A stretch of 64,000 nucleotides of DNA from Weissella viridescens (GTDB taxonomy: Bacteria > Bacillota > Bacilli > Lactobacillales > Lactobacillaceae). Positions 1 through 7,501 of the stretch are shown here, in pieces. The notes beneath the pieces were generated by a model, which was not told where the DNA came from, did not search any database, and was given only the letters and a program-made list of their open reading frames with translations. A program made the position numbers and the translations under genes. The stretch spans positions 248,001-312,000 of the forward strand of contig NZ_RHGY01000001.1 of NCBI RefSeq assembly GCF_003862435.1. Reading direction: 5' to 3'. The number at the start of each line of letters is the position of its first letter. Position 1 is the stretch's first letter.

Positions 1-1
1 G

Positions 2-127
2 TTTACTCTGTTTGTCTTGAACATTTATTATGTTTTACTTACACGTGGTGTGGATGGTGTAAGAATTGGTTTTTGGCATAATGAAAAACTAAGACAATAT
101 GTGATGGATACATTGGATATTAAATAA
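2..127 (+). CDS. C-terminal end of a DUF2075-type helicase-like protein (5' end outside window)
   Basis: An open frame enters from the window edge and runs 41 codons to TAA. The residues NIYYVLLTRGVDGVRIGFW resemble the last motif of DUF2075 (Schlafen/RecD-like P-loop helicase) proteins, which usually read N-x-Y-R-V-L-x-T-R-G near the C terminus. No Walker motif can be seen because the rest is upstream. The family call rests on this one motif. It sits next to an accessory region. Confidence 0.45.
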   Translation, partial: FTLFVLNIYYVLLTRGVDGVRIGFWHNEKLRQYVMDTLDIK

Positions 128-194
128 ATGATTGATAACCTGAAAAAGGTGTAAAATTAATGAGGGTAGACAATAATTTTTAGGAGGAAAAAAC

Positions 195-1106
195 ATGTCA
201 GAACAAAATCTAGCAACAACAGAGCATTTAAACAACGGTGTCGAAATGCCGCGTTTAGGACTTGGTGTTTGGAAAACAGATAACGCCAGTGCTAAGCAAT
301 CAGTTAGTGAAGCCATCCAACATGGTTACCGTATGATTGATACGGCGAAGCAGTATGGAAATGAGACTGGTGTTGGTGAAGGTATTCGTGAAGGACTTGA
401 AAAGTCAGGCTTGAATCGTAAGGATTTGTTTGTAACGACGAAAGTTTTTAACGGTGATCAAGGTTATCAAAGCACTTTAGATGCCATTAATGGTAGCTTG
501 AAGCGTCTACAATTGACATACATTGACCTCTTATTAATTCGCTGGCCAGTTGATGGAAAGTACATCGATACTTGGAAAGCAATGGAGCAACTTTATCGCC
601 AAGGTAAGGTTCGCGCCATTGGTATTTCAAACTTTGATGTTGAGCATATGCAAAATCTCTTAGACCATGCCGACATTACGCCAGTAGTTAACCAAATGGA
701 GTTCCATCCTTTGCAACAACAAAAGGATGTTTTGAAGTTTGCACAACACGCAGGTATCCAAATTGAAGCTTGGTCGCCTTTGGGTGGTGGTGAAGTGTTA
801 GATAATCCGACACTTCAAAAGATTGCGGACGCACATAACAAGAGTGTGGCGCAAGTCATCATTCGTTGGGACTTGCAACGCAACATCATTACGATTCCAA
901 AATCATCACATCTTGAACGTATTCAACAGAACGCCGATGTCTTTGATTTTGAATTGACTGATGCAGAAGTTGAGACAGTCAATAATTTAGATGAAGGTAA
1001 GTCTAGCTTGTGGTATGACGACTTTGCTTGGCATAATATGCAAGGTGAAGGTATCCCGGATACAGTTGATACTTGGTATGACTCACCAGAAGATTATGAT
1101 AAATAA
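195..1106 (+). CDS. Aldo/keto reductase with catalytic His replaced by Arg
   Basis: NAD(P)H-dependent aldo/keto reductase of the 2,5-diketo-D-gluconate reductase type, 303 aa, cytoplasmic. The ATG follows TAGGAGG with good spacing. Catalytic Asp49, Tyr54 and Lys83 of the family tetrad are present (MIDTA, QYGNE, TTKVF), as is the GISNF segment and the IPKS cofactor motif. The fourth tetrad residue, normally His in LIHWP, is Arg116 here (codon CGC, one base from CAC), so classical carbonyl reduction may be impaired. The last 12 codons lie in a 46-bp sequence repeated about 1.1 kb downstream. Confidence 0.92.
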   Translation: MSEQNLATTEHLNNGVEMPRLGLGVWKTDNASAKQSVSEAIQHGYRMIDTAKQYGNETGVGEGIREGLEKSGLNRKDLFVTTKVFNGDQGYQSTLDAINGSLKRLQLTYIDLLLIRWPVDGKYIDTWKAMEQLYRQGKVRAIGISNFDVEHMQNLLDHADITPVVNQMEFHPLQQQKDVLKFAQHAGIQIEAWSPLGGGEVLDNPTLQKIADAHNKSVAQVIIRWDLQRNIITIPKSSHLERIQQNADVFDFELTDAEVETVNNLDEGKSSLWYDDFAWHNMQGEGIPDTVDTWYDSPEDYDK

Positions 1107-1111
1107 CATAA
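1066..1111. repeat. 46-bp direct repeat, copy A (3' end of aldo/keto reductase gene)
   Basis: This copy encodes the C terminus of the aldo/keto reductase, its stop codon and five further bases. It matches 2212-2257 with a single mismatch (GATTATG versus GACTATG). The similarity stops abruptly on both sides. Confidence 0.95.
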
Positions 1112-1149
1112 AAGGGCATTGATGTGTTATGCATCGATACCCTTTTTTT
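1111..1149 (+). terminator. Rho-independent terminator after aldo/keto reductase
   Basis: A hairpin formed by AAAGGGCATTGATG and CATCGATACCCTTT with two weak pairs is followed by a run of T. It starts at the very end of repeat copy A, so it lies on the inserted side of the junction. Confidence 0.8.
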
Positions 1150-1216
1150 ATAATGATAGTGTATGGTATCCTTTGTTTATTATGAAAAAAAGCATAATTA
1201 ATGAGGTGGGAAGTTT

Positions 1217-2215
1217 ATGAATAAATACATTGTTTCTCAAAATAAAAGTTATAAGAAAGAATTGGAGATGAGTGGATTGTGGTCTCCAAAACTACAAAAA
1301 GATGGTAAAACCAATTATTCATATGATTTAATGACGGAATTAAATCCTGGCGATATCGTATATCATGTAGTTAATGGAAGAATTATGGCTAAAAGTCTCG
1401 TCGAGACGCCAGCTCTAAGTCGAAATAAACCAATTGATCTGGATGGTAACCAAGAACTTTGGAATCAGGAGGGATGGTTTGTTAAGTTGATCACTCAAGC
1501 CTTGAGTGTACCAATCAACGTGAAAGATATTTGGAATGAGTTATTACCAGATCGGCCAGAAAAGTATTCAGCTTTCAAAGCTGATGGAAGTGGGGTTCAA
1601 AGATACTTGTCACCATGTCCAGATAAATGGGGCGAAATAATTGATGCCAACATCGCTGAAAATGATAGGCTGAATGAAGTGGTAAATGAAAGTGTGGTTG
1701 AAATAGAAACAGATATTTCACTAAATGTTACCGGAATATCTGAAGAGCAACGTTTAATGAGTGATGAATCAAATAAAAAAACTGGAGATGCTGCAGAAGA
1801 ATTAGTTGTAAATCACTATAAAGACCAATTACCTGACAAACAAGCTGAACTAGTTGAAAGAGTCTCATTGGGATCTGGTAAAAATGCTGGGCATGGCATT
1901 GGTTACGATGTGAGAGCATATGAAAAGATGGAAAATGGGAGTTATGAACCAGTATATGTCGAGGTAAAGGGATCCAATAGTGATCGCACAGATTTCTATA
2001 TAACAAAAAATGAATTAAAAAGGGCAGGGGAAATTGGGGAACAATATCGGATTGCGCGAGTAACAAACGTTGGCTCTGAAGATGATGTTCAAATTGAAAT
2101 TATTGGTGGATTTCAAAAAAATGACTCAATTAAAGAAATACTAGACACGCATTTTTCTAAATATGAGCCTACAAATTATAATGTAACGTTATCGGATTAT
2201 GGTACGTTGAATTGA
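1217..2215 (+). CDS. EVE-like plus DUF3883 (PD-(D/E)xK) putative type IV restriction protein
   Basis: 332 aa. Residues 1-140 look like an EVE/PUA-like domain (aromatic and GD motifs NPGDIVYH, then an EGWFV segment); EVE domains bind modified bases. Residues 188-300 match DUF3883, a PD-(D/E)xK nuclease-like fold: GDAAEE (Glu194/195), GYD (Asp231) and the VEVKG core (Glu249, Lys251). The combination suggests a nuclease acting on modified (phage) DNA. That is inference; no activity can be read from sequence. RBS GAGGTGGG precedes the ATG. The stop codon TGA lies inside the downstream copy of the 46-bp repeat, so the gene sits almost exactly between two copies. Confidence 0.75.
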   Translation: MNKYIVSQNKSYKKELEMSGLWSPKLQKDGKTNYSYDLMTELNPGDIVYHVVNGRIMAKSLVETPALSRNKPIDLDGNQELWNQEGWFVKLITQALSVPINVKDIWNELLPDRPEKYSAFKADGSGVQRYLSPCPDKWGEIIDANIAENDRLNEVVNESVVEIETDISLNVTGISEEQRLMSDESNKKTGDAAEELVVNHYKDQLPDKQAELVERVSLGSGKNAGHGIGYDVRAYEKMENGSYEPVYVEVKGSNSDRTDFYITKNELKRAGEIGEQYRIARVTNVGSEDDVQIEIIGGFQKNDSIKEILDTHFSKYEPTNYNVTLSDYGTLN

Positions 2216-2257
2216 TACTTGGTATGACTCACCAGAAGACTATGATAAATAACATAA
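2212..2257. repeat. 46-bp direct repeat, copy B (duplicate of aldo/keto reductase 3' end)
   Basis: The sequence duplicates 1066-1111 with one mismatch. It supplies the stop codon of the DUF3883 gene in one frame and carries the orphan reductase C-terminal codons in another. Copy-to-copy distance is 1146 bp. Confidence 0.95.
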
Positions 2258-2478
2258 CCTACAATGAATTAATTCATAAGCATTAGTTCATTTGGGCCTA
2301 TTTGTTAGAGCAATCTAGCGAATGGGGCTTTTCTTTTGCCCATTTAATCAACTTTCCTGGACAACTAAGACTTAAATAATGATGACTTAATACTTAATTA
2401 AGGACTAACTTATTTGTGATTAATGACTCCGCCTGAAGATAAGACTTGTTAATCAGATAGCGATAGGAGGTATAAATC

Positions 2479-3009
2479 ATGGAAACAGTTAAAAACTTTA
2501 GAATGTACAAATCAGGTAAGGCATGGGTCAACAGTTCAATTTTGGTAGCATCAGTTGGATTAGGTGTAAACATCGCTTCAAACGATGCCCATGCGGATGT
2601 TGTTGCAGCACCTACTGCCGCACAAAACGTTAAAGTAAAACATATAGCTTGGATTGTACTGCTCTAGCGACAAGCGCTACAACAAGTATTACAACAGCGA
2701 TCACATCCATAAATTCAGAGATGACAAACGACGTTTCAGCAAGTACAAGTCAAACTATTGCACCTGCAAGTGTTGTAGCAACACAATCCACACAAGCTTT
2801 GACCTCAACGGCAAAACCAGTAGCAACGCAAATCAATGTACCCCAAAACATTCAATTAAAGATTACTGTACCAGCATCGCGTAATTATGATAGAAGTGTT
2901 CTTGAAATTGGTCTCTGTATTGTTAAAGAATAGTGACTCAGTCTCAATTAAAAAGGAAGTCACAATCGGTAGTCGGTTTACCATACGTATTCCAAGTCAA
3001 AAGTTATAA
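2479..3009 (+). pseudogene. Broken KxYKSGKxW-signal surface protein
   Basis: A strong RBS (ATAGGAGG) precedes an ATG that opens a KxYKSGKxW-type signal peptide (MYKSGKAW at about residues 9-16, then a hydrophobic core and ADV cleavage region). The frame stops at 2667. A Ser/Thr-rich linker continues in another frame from about 2649 to 2933, and a short tail (VTIGSRFTIRIPSQKL) follows to a stop at 3009 after a further disruption. The original product was probably a secreted protein with a Thr/Ser-rich spacer; its functional domain is lost. Confidence 0.8.
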
Positions 3010-3060
3010 AAATGACTGAAACCAGTAAAATTTACAGTTTCAGTCATTTTTTGTTTTTTT
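3007..3060 (+). terminator. Terminator after the broken surface-protein gene
   Basis: AAAAATGACTGAAAC pairs with GTTTCAGTCATTTTT across a short loop containing one extra paired step, followed by TTGTTTTTTT. Confidence 0.85.
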
Positions 3061-3184
3061 AGTATGAGTCTAGCTAGGATTAAACTCGATACAAGTATGG
3101 TTAAAACTAATGACGTGTGGTTTAATTAGCTTTAGGTTAATTTTTTCAATGGAGTTGTTAGTTTTAAAGTTGGGTGGTTAATTA

Positions 3185-5158
3185 ATGGAAAGATATCAAT
3201 TTCGTGCTACGGATGATGAAAAGCTTTTTGAAAGTAGTTCAAGAATACAAGAAATTATAAATAATTTAGACAATCAAGAAAACAACTTCAATTTTTTAGA
3301 TGCAATAGAAGCAAATAATATATTAGAATTACTTGAGAACATCGATTCAAATAACCAAAAATATGGTCAAATTGTAAAAAAAATTAAGACAAAGATTACA
3401 GGATTATTGAGATCTATAACGAATAACGATATACAGAATGCAATGATTTATTTTTTTAAAAATGAATCAGAGATAGGGCAAAAATTTGCCCAAAATTATG
3501 AAAATAAGCAGATTGATAGATATACATCCACAGAGTTTAGTACCGCTTTTCTACAATTATTTTCTCAATATCATCTTGAAAGAAAGTTTTCTGGATCAGA
3601 CTTTGAGAAAATGGTGATAGAAAATGAAATGAAGTTATATTCTTTTCTAAAGGTGGAACGTTTTATTAAAATTTATCGTGAAGAACTAAGGAGATTATTT
3701 CTGCGTGATTTTAAGAATGTCGAGCTAGCTTTTGCTAATGAAGTGAATGGTAAGGAAATTTATTTACTTCGGTTAATTGTTGCACGTGAAGACTTATCAG
3801 AAATGATAGATGAGTATTTGTTATCAGAAAAACCAAATATTAATTATTTATCAATTATTGAGGATGGTATTAATGATTCTAATCTTAGAATTAATGCTAA
3901 TCAACGGAGAAAAGCTACAACTAGAAAGAGTGAACTAGAGGAAGAATTTATAGAAAATGGGAACGGGACTGTAATTACACATGAGTTGGAAATTGGCATT
4001 TCATTGAAATCGACTCCACAAAAGGAAAACGAAAATTTATGGTTAATTGATACTTCTTACGTTGCTGATCATCATACTAAAAAGGATTTATTTAATTTTA
4101 TATTAGGTATAAACAAGCTTTATACAGCAAACTGGATAATCGCATTGTGCAGCTTTCCAAAGAAAGAAATAGGCATTTTAGAAAACCTAGTGGGTAATAG
4201 AGAAATTAATAATTATCAAGATGGGATGGAATTTATAGTAAAGAACAGACAAATGAATTTAATATTTAAATTATTAGATGAATTTTTCTCAAGTAAGAAA
4301 TTTTCGAATTTTGAGGAAATAATTACTTATTTTTTTGAGGAATATGCAGAAGAAAATTTTGGGATAGATTGGTTACATCTATTTTTAGGGAATGAAAGCA
4401 TACCGGTAAATGCAAGGACGTATGCTCTTTCAAATGCGGAGGAAAAAATCCGAAGAGAATGGAATCATTATGTTGAAAATAAAGAGGTGGACCAAGAGCT
4501 ATTTGGTTACACTCAAACACCAGAATATCCGAAACTAAAAAGCTTATTGAGTGATAAATATATTTATTGTGAAGAAAAGGGAACGAAAATTGTCAATCTT
4601 CTTTTCGGCTCTGCTTGGTTAGGAATGGTTAATATTGATGACGGGAATCTAATTAATGAAGACAATTTTGAACGTTTAATCAATCAAAATAATAATATTA
4701 AATTGGAAATGTTTTATCCACAAGTACGGGATGAAATAGAATTTCTATTAGAAAATGAAGTTATTTCAGAAGATAGTGAGGGATACTTATATTTTTCGGG
4801 AAAGCAACTTAGGAAAATGCTTATTTTTAAGTTACTATATGAACAGGAAGTTATAAATTATCATGCTGGTATACAAAGAATGGAAATGCATACGTGGGAG
4901 AATCAATTTAAACCATTGATTAAAGAATTGATGACCGAAGATATAGTTTTTAGTGAATCTACGTTGTTATCAAAACCCGAAAGTGACTATTTGAAGTATA
5001 TGATGACAGATTATTTTAAAAACTCGAGAGGACTAAGAAATATTTATTCTCATGGTGGTGATATAGGAGAGAGCATAGAAGATTACTACACATATGTAAT
5101 TGTCATTATGATACTAATAATCAAAATTAATGAAGAATTAATCGCAGCATCAAATTAA
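3185..5158 (+). CDS. 657-aa orphan with C-terminal RNxxxHG (DUF4209/HEPN-like) motif
   Basis: A long protein rich in Asn, Ile, Lys and Glu, encoded in clearly more AT-rich DNA than its neighbours. No N-terminal signal or recognised enzyme motif is seen up to about residue 560. Near the C terminus is RNIYSHGG (Arg618, Asn619, His623, Gly624), the RNxxxHG signature of DUF4209, which also fits the R-x4-6-H catalytic motif of HEPN ribonucleases. A hydrophobic helix follows at 635-650. The composition, the isolated position and the neighbouring EVE-DUF3883 gene suggest a recently acquired defence-type gene. The motif is seen; the defence role is inferred. The RBS is weak (TGGGTGGTTAATTA before ATG). 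Confidence 0.7.
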   Translation: MERYQFRATDDEKLFESSSRIQEIINNLDNQENNFNFLDAIEANNILELLENIDSNNQKYGQIVKKIKTKITGLLRSITNNDIQNAMIYFFKNESEIGQKFAQNYENKQIDRYTSTEFSTAFLQLFSQYHLERKFSGSDFEKMVIENEMKLYSFLKVERFIKIYREELRRLFLRDFKNVELAFANEVNGKEIYLLRLIVAREDLSEMIDEYLLSEKPNINYLSIIEDGINDSNLRINANQRRKATTRKSELEEEFIENGNGTVITHELEIGISLKSTPQKENENLWLIDTSYVADHHTKKDLFNFILGINKLYTANWIIALCSFPKKEIGILENLVGNREINNYQDGMEFIVKNRQMNLIFKLLDEFFSSKKFSNFEEIITYFFEEYAEENFGIDWLHLFLGNESIPVNARTYALSNAEEKIRREWNHYVENKEVDQELFGYTQTPEYPKLKSLLSDKYIYCEEKGTKIVNLLFGSAWLGMVNIDDGNLINEDNFERLINQNNNIKLEMFYPQVRDEIEFLLENEVISEDSEGYLYFSGKQLRKMLIFKLLYEQEVINYHAGIQRMEMHTWENQFKPLIKELMTEDIVFSESTLLSKPESDYLKYMMTDYFKNSRGLRNIYSHGGDIGESIEDYYTYVIVIMILIIKINEELIAASN

Positions 5159-5169
5159 GTCAAAACAAA

Positions 5170-5202
5170 AACCCCCTCCAGATAATTCTGCAGGGGCTTT
5201 TT
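5170..5202. terminator. Bidirectional terminator between convergent genes
   Basis: ACCCCCTCCAG and CTGCAGGGGCT pair across a short AT-rich loop, flanked by A-run and T-run, serving the 657-aa gene and the opposing MFS gene. Confidence 0.85.
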
Positions 5203-5211
5203 CTATATCAT

Positions 5212-6603
5212 TTACAAAGTATTTGCACCAATATTCTTTGGCAAGCGGGCCGTTTCAATAATCGGATAGATCATCAATAAGCCCAAGGCAATAAAGGCAT
5301 AGCCGTAAGCTGCTTGTTCCGCCATGAAACTCTGCAGAATCCGCACCAGAATTGAAATCAGTGAAACGCCCAATCCTTGCGCAAGGCTTTGCGTCACGGC
5401 AGTGAGCGTGTTCGCGCTATTCCGATCAACCGGTGCAACGTCCGCAAAGCTCAAGCCGTTGTATGACGTGAGGGCAAGAGAACGGCCAACCCCAGCAATT
5501 AAGGCCAATGCCATAATCACGATACCAACAGTTTGTTCTGTCACGAAAGCTAGGGCCACTGCACTTAGTAGTACCATGACGAACGCACTTTCCAGAGCTC
5601 CCTTATACCCAATTGCTTTAATAATCGGGGTCGTGAAAGGCTTAATGGCAATGTTACCAATGAAAATAAACATGATGTAACTTCCTGCTTTAACGGCACT
5701 CCAATCAAAAACAGTTTGCAGATACAACGTTAAGAGGTAAGGCATCGCCCCAACTGATAGCCATAGGATAAATCCACCGGTTTGGCTAATGCGATAAGAC
5801 GGGAACTTTAAGGCTTTGATTGAAAAAAGTGGGTTAGGCACATTGCGAATGTGCTGGATGAACATCCCCAAAACAATTAAGCCAAGGACAATCAACAAAG
5901 TCCCGAAACGCAAAGCACCCGGGCGCGTGCGACAAGCGATTTCGGCCCCAGTGAGCAGAAAACCACTACTAAGCGCAATTTCGAGGAATCCTAGCCAATC
6001 AAAACGGGTCACCCATTCAATAGTATCCGTGGGAATCAAGTAAATTCCGATGAAAAAAATAATCACCCCAATCGGTAAGTTAATCAAGAAGATCCAGTGC
6101 CAACTTAGGTACGAAATCAACACACCACCAATCAAGGGCGCGATGGCTGGCGCCAACAAGGCTGGCCAAACCAGATAGGATGTCATTTTTAATAATAATT
6201 TGGAAGGTGTTTTTTCCAACACAATTAAGCGGGCGGTGGGGGTCATTAAGGCTCCGGAGATTCCCTGCACCATGCGCATCCCCAGCAAGAAAACGAAACT
6301 AGGGGCGATGGCACATGCCAATGAACTGAGGGTGAACCCAGCCACGGCAATCAACCAAATGCGTTTTTTTCCGAAACGTTGCGCCATCCACCCACTAACG
6401 GGTATGAAGATGGCGACGGTAATTAAGTATGTACTGACTAAAAGCGCAGCCGAAGTACTATTAACCGAAAAATCGACGGCCATCTGCGGGAGGGCGGTGG
6501 TGACAATCGTACCGTCAAGAATTTCCATAAATAAACTGGCTGCCATGAGCAATGCAATTTGTATTTCTTTTTTCATGAGTTCAATTAAAATGCTTTCTAT
6601 CAT
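5212..6603 (-). CDS. MFS multidrug exporter, DHA2 (14-TM EmrB/QacA) type
   Basis: Drug:H+ antiporter of the EmrB/QacA family, 463 aa, mostly hydrophobic. The family motif LDGTIVTTALPQM is in TM1, the GWMAQRFGKKR loop lies between TM2 and TM3, and an antiporter-type motif (MVQGISGALMTPTARL) is in TM5. The substrate cannot be read from sequence. An internal ATG at 6576 (MKKEIQIALLMAA) would give 454 aa and begin right at the first helix; neither start has a strong RBS, so the true start is uncertain. The gene is alone between a bidirectional terminator and the ABC transporter promoter. Confidence 0.88.
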   Translation of the reverse strand: MIESILIELMKKEIQIALLMAASLFMEILDGTIVTTALPQMAVDFSVNSTSAALLVSTYLITVAIFIPVSGWMAQRFGKKRIWLIAVAGFTLSSLACAIAPSFVFLLGMRMVQGISGALMTPTARLIVLEKTPSKLLLKMTSYLVWPALLAPAIAPLIGGVLISYLSWHWIFLINLPIGVIIFFIGIYLIPTDTIEWVTRFDWLGFLEIALSSGFLLTGAEIACRTRPGALRFGTLLIVLGLIVLGMFIQHIRNVPNPLFSIKALKFPSYRISQTGGFILWLSVGAMPYLLTLYLQTVFDWSAVKAGSYIMFIFIGNIAIKPFTTPIIKAIGYKGALESAFVMVLLSAVALAFVTEQTVGIVIMALALIAGVGRSLALTSYNGLSFADVAPVDRNSANTLTAVTQSLAQGLGVSLISILVRILQSFMAEQAAYGYAFIALGLLMIYPIIETARLPKNIGANTL

Positions 6604-6702
6604 TTTTTAAAAATCCATTGACCAGTATGCCTAATCTGATGATGGATTGCAAGATTTTTACTTCATTTTACCTAGGGAAAGTTAACGAAATGCGAATTTT
6701 AA

Positions 6703-6731
6703 TTGTTCCAAGCCGTGCGACCCGGTATAAT
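6703..6731 (+). promoter_or_regulatory. Promoter of the ABC transporter operon
   Basis: TTGTTC and TATAAT are separated by 17 bp, about 50 bp ahead of the ATPase start. Confidence 0.6.
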
Positions 6732-6784
6732 CAAGATGAGCATACAAAAAAAGCATCGCATTGCGACGAGGAGGTCTGCTTTAC

Positions 6785-7498
6785 ATGAAAGATGAAAAGT
6801 ATATTGAAGTACAACATAGTTCAAAGATTTATAACGAGGGTCAGGACAATGAAGTCCGTGCCAACGATGATATCAGCTTTGACATTAACAAAGGTGAATT
6901 GACGATTATCGTGGGGGCATCTGGTGCTGGTAAGTCAACATTGTTGAACATTCTTGGGGGAATGGATTCCAACACCCACGGTAAGGTTATCGTGGATGGC
7001 ACTGATATCTCCGACTACAATGAACGCCAACGCACAACGTTCCGTCGTAAGGAAATTGGGTTTGTGTTCCAATTCTATAACTTGATTGAAAATCTAACGG
7101 CGCAAGAAAACGTTGAAATGGCATCGCAATTGGTGGATAACCCCTTAGATGCAACGGAAGCGCTCCGCCAAGTCGGTTTGGACAAGCGTAAGGATAACTT
7201 CCCAGCGCAAATGTCTGGTGGAGAACAACAACGTGTGTCAATTGCACGTGCCATGGCGAAGAACCCTGGGCTATTGTTGGCCGATGAACCAACAGGAGCT
7301 TTGGACTACCACACGGGTAAGCAAGTGTTGCAAGTCTTCCAAGATTACGTACGCAAGTCAGGTAAGAACGCCATCATCGTGACACACAATGGAATGATCA
7401 AGCCAATGGCGGATCACGTCATTGAAATCTTTGACGGTAAGGTCAAGTCTGATACACGCAATGCGAACCCAACCCCAATTGAAGAATTGGAGTGGTAA
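6785..7498 (+). CDS. ABC transporter ATP-binding protein (MacB/LolD class)
   Basis: 237 aa from the ATG at 6785, chosen because GAGGAGG lies 9 bases upstream; the frame is open further 5' but without RBS. Walker A is GASGAGKST, the signature is MSGGEQQR, and Walker B with D-loop is [12 protein letters not shown]. The sequence is typical of ATPases that pair with FtsX-like permeases for export of peptides, lipoproteins or antimicrobials, or for sensing cell-wall antibiotics. The partner permease starts 3 bases after the stop codon, so the two are co-translated. Confidence 0.93.
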   Translation: MKDEKYIEVQHSSKIYNEGQDNEVRANDDISFDINKGELTIIVGASGAGKSTLLNILGGMDSNTHGKVIVDGTDISDYNERQRTTFRRKEIGFVFQFYNLIENLTAQENVEMASQLVDNPLDATEALRQVGLDKRKDNFPAQMSGGEQQRVSIARAMAKNPGLLLADEPTGALDYHTGKQVLQVFQDYVRKSGKNAIIVTHNGMIKPMADHVIEIFDGKVKSDTRNANPTPIEELEW

Positions 7499-7501
7499 GC
7501 C

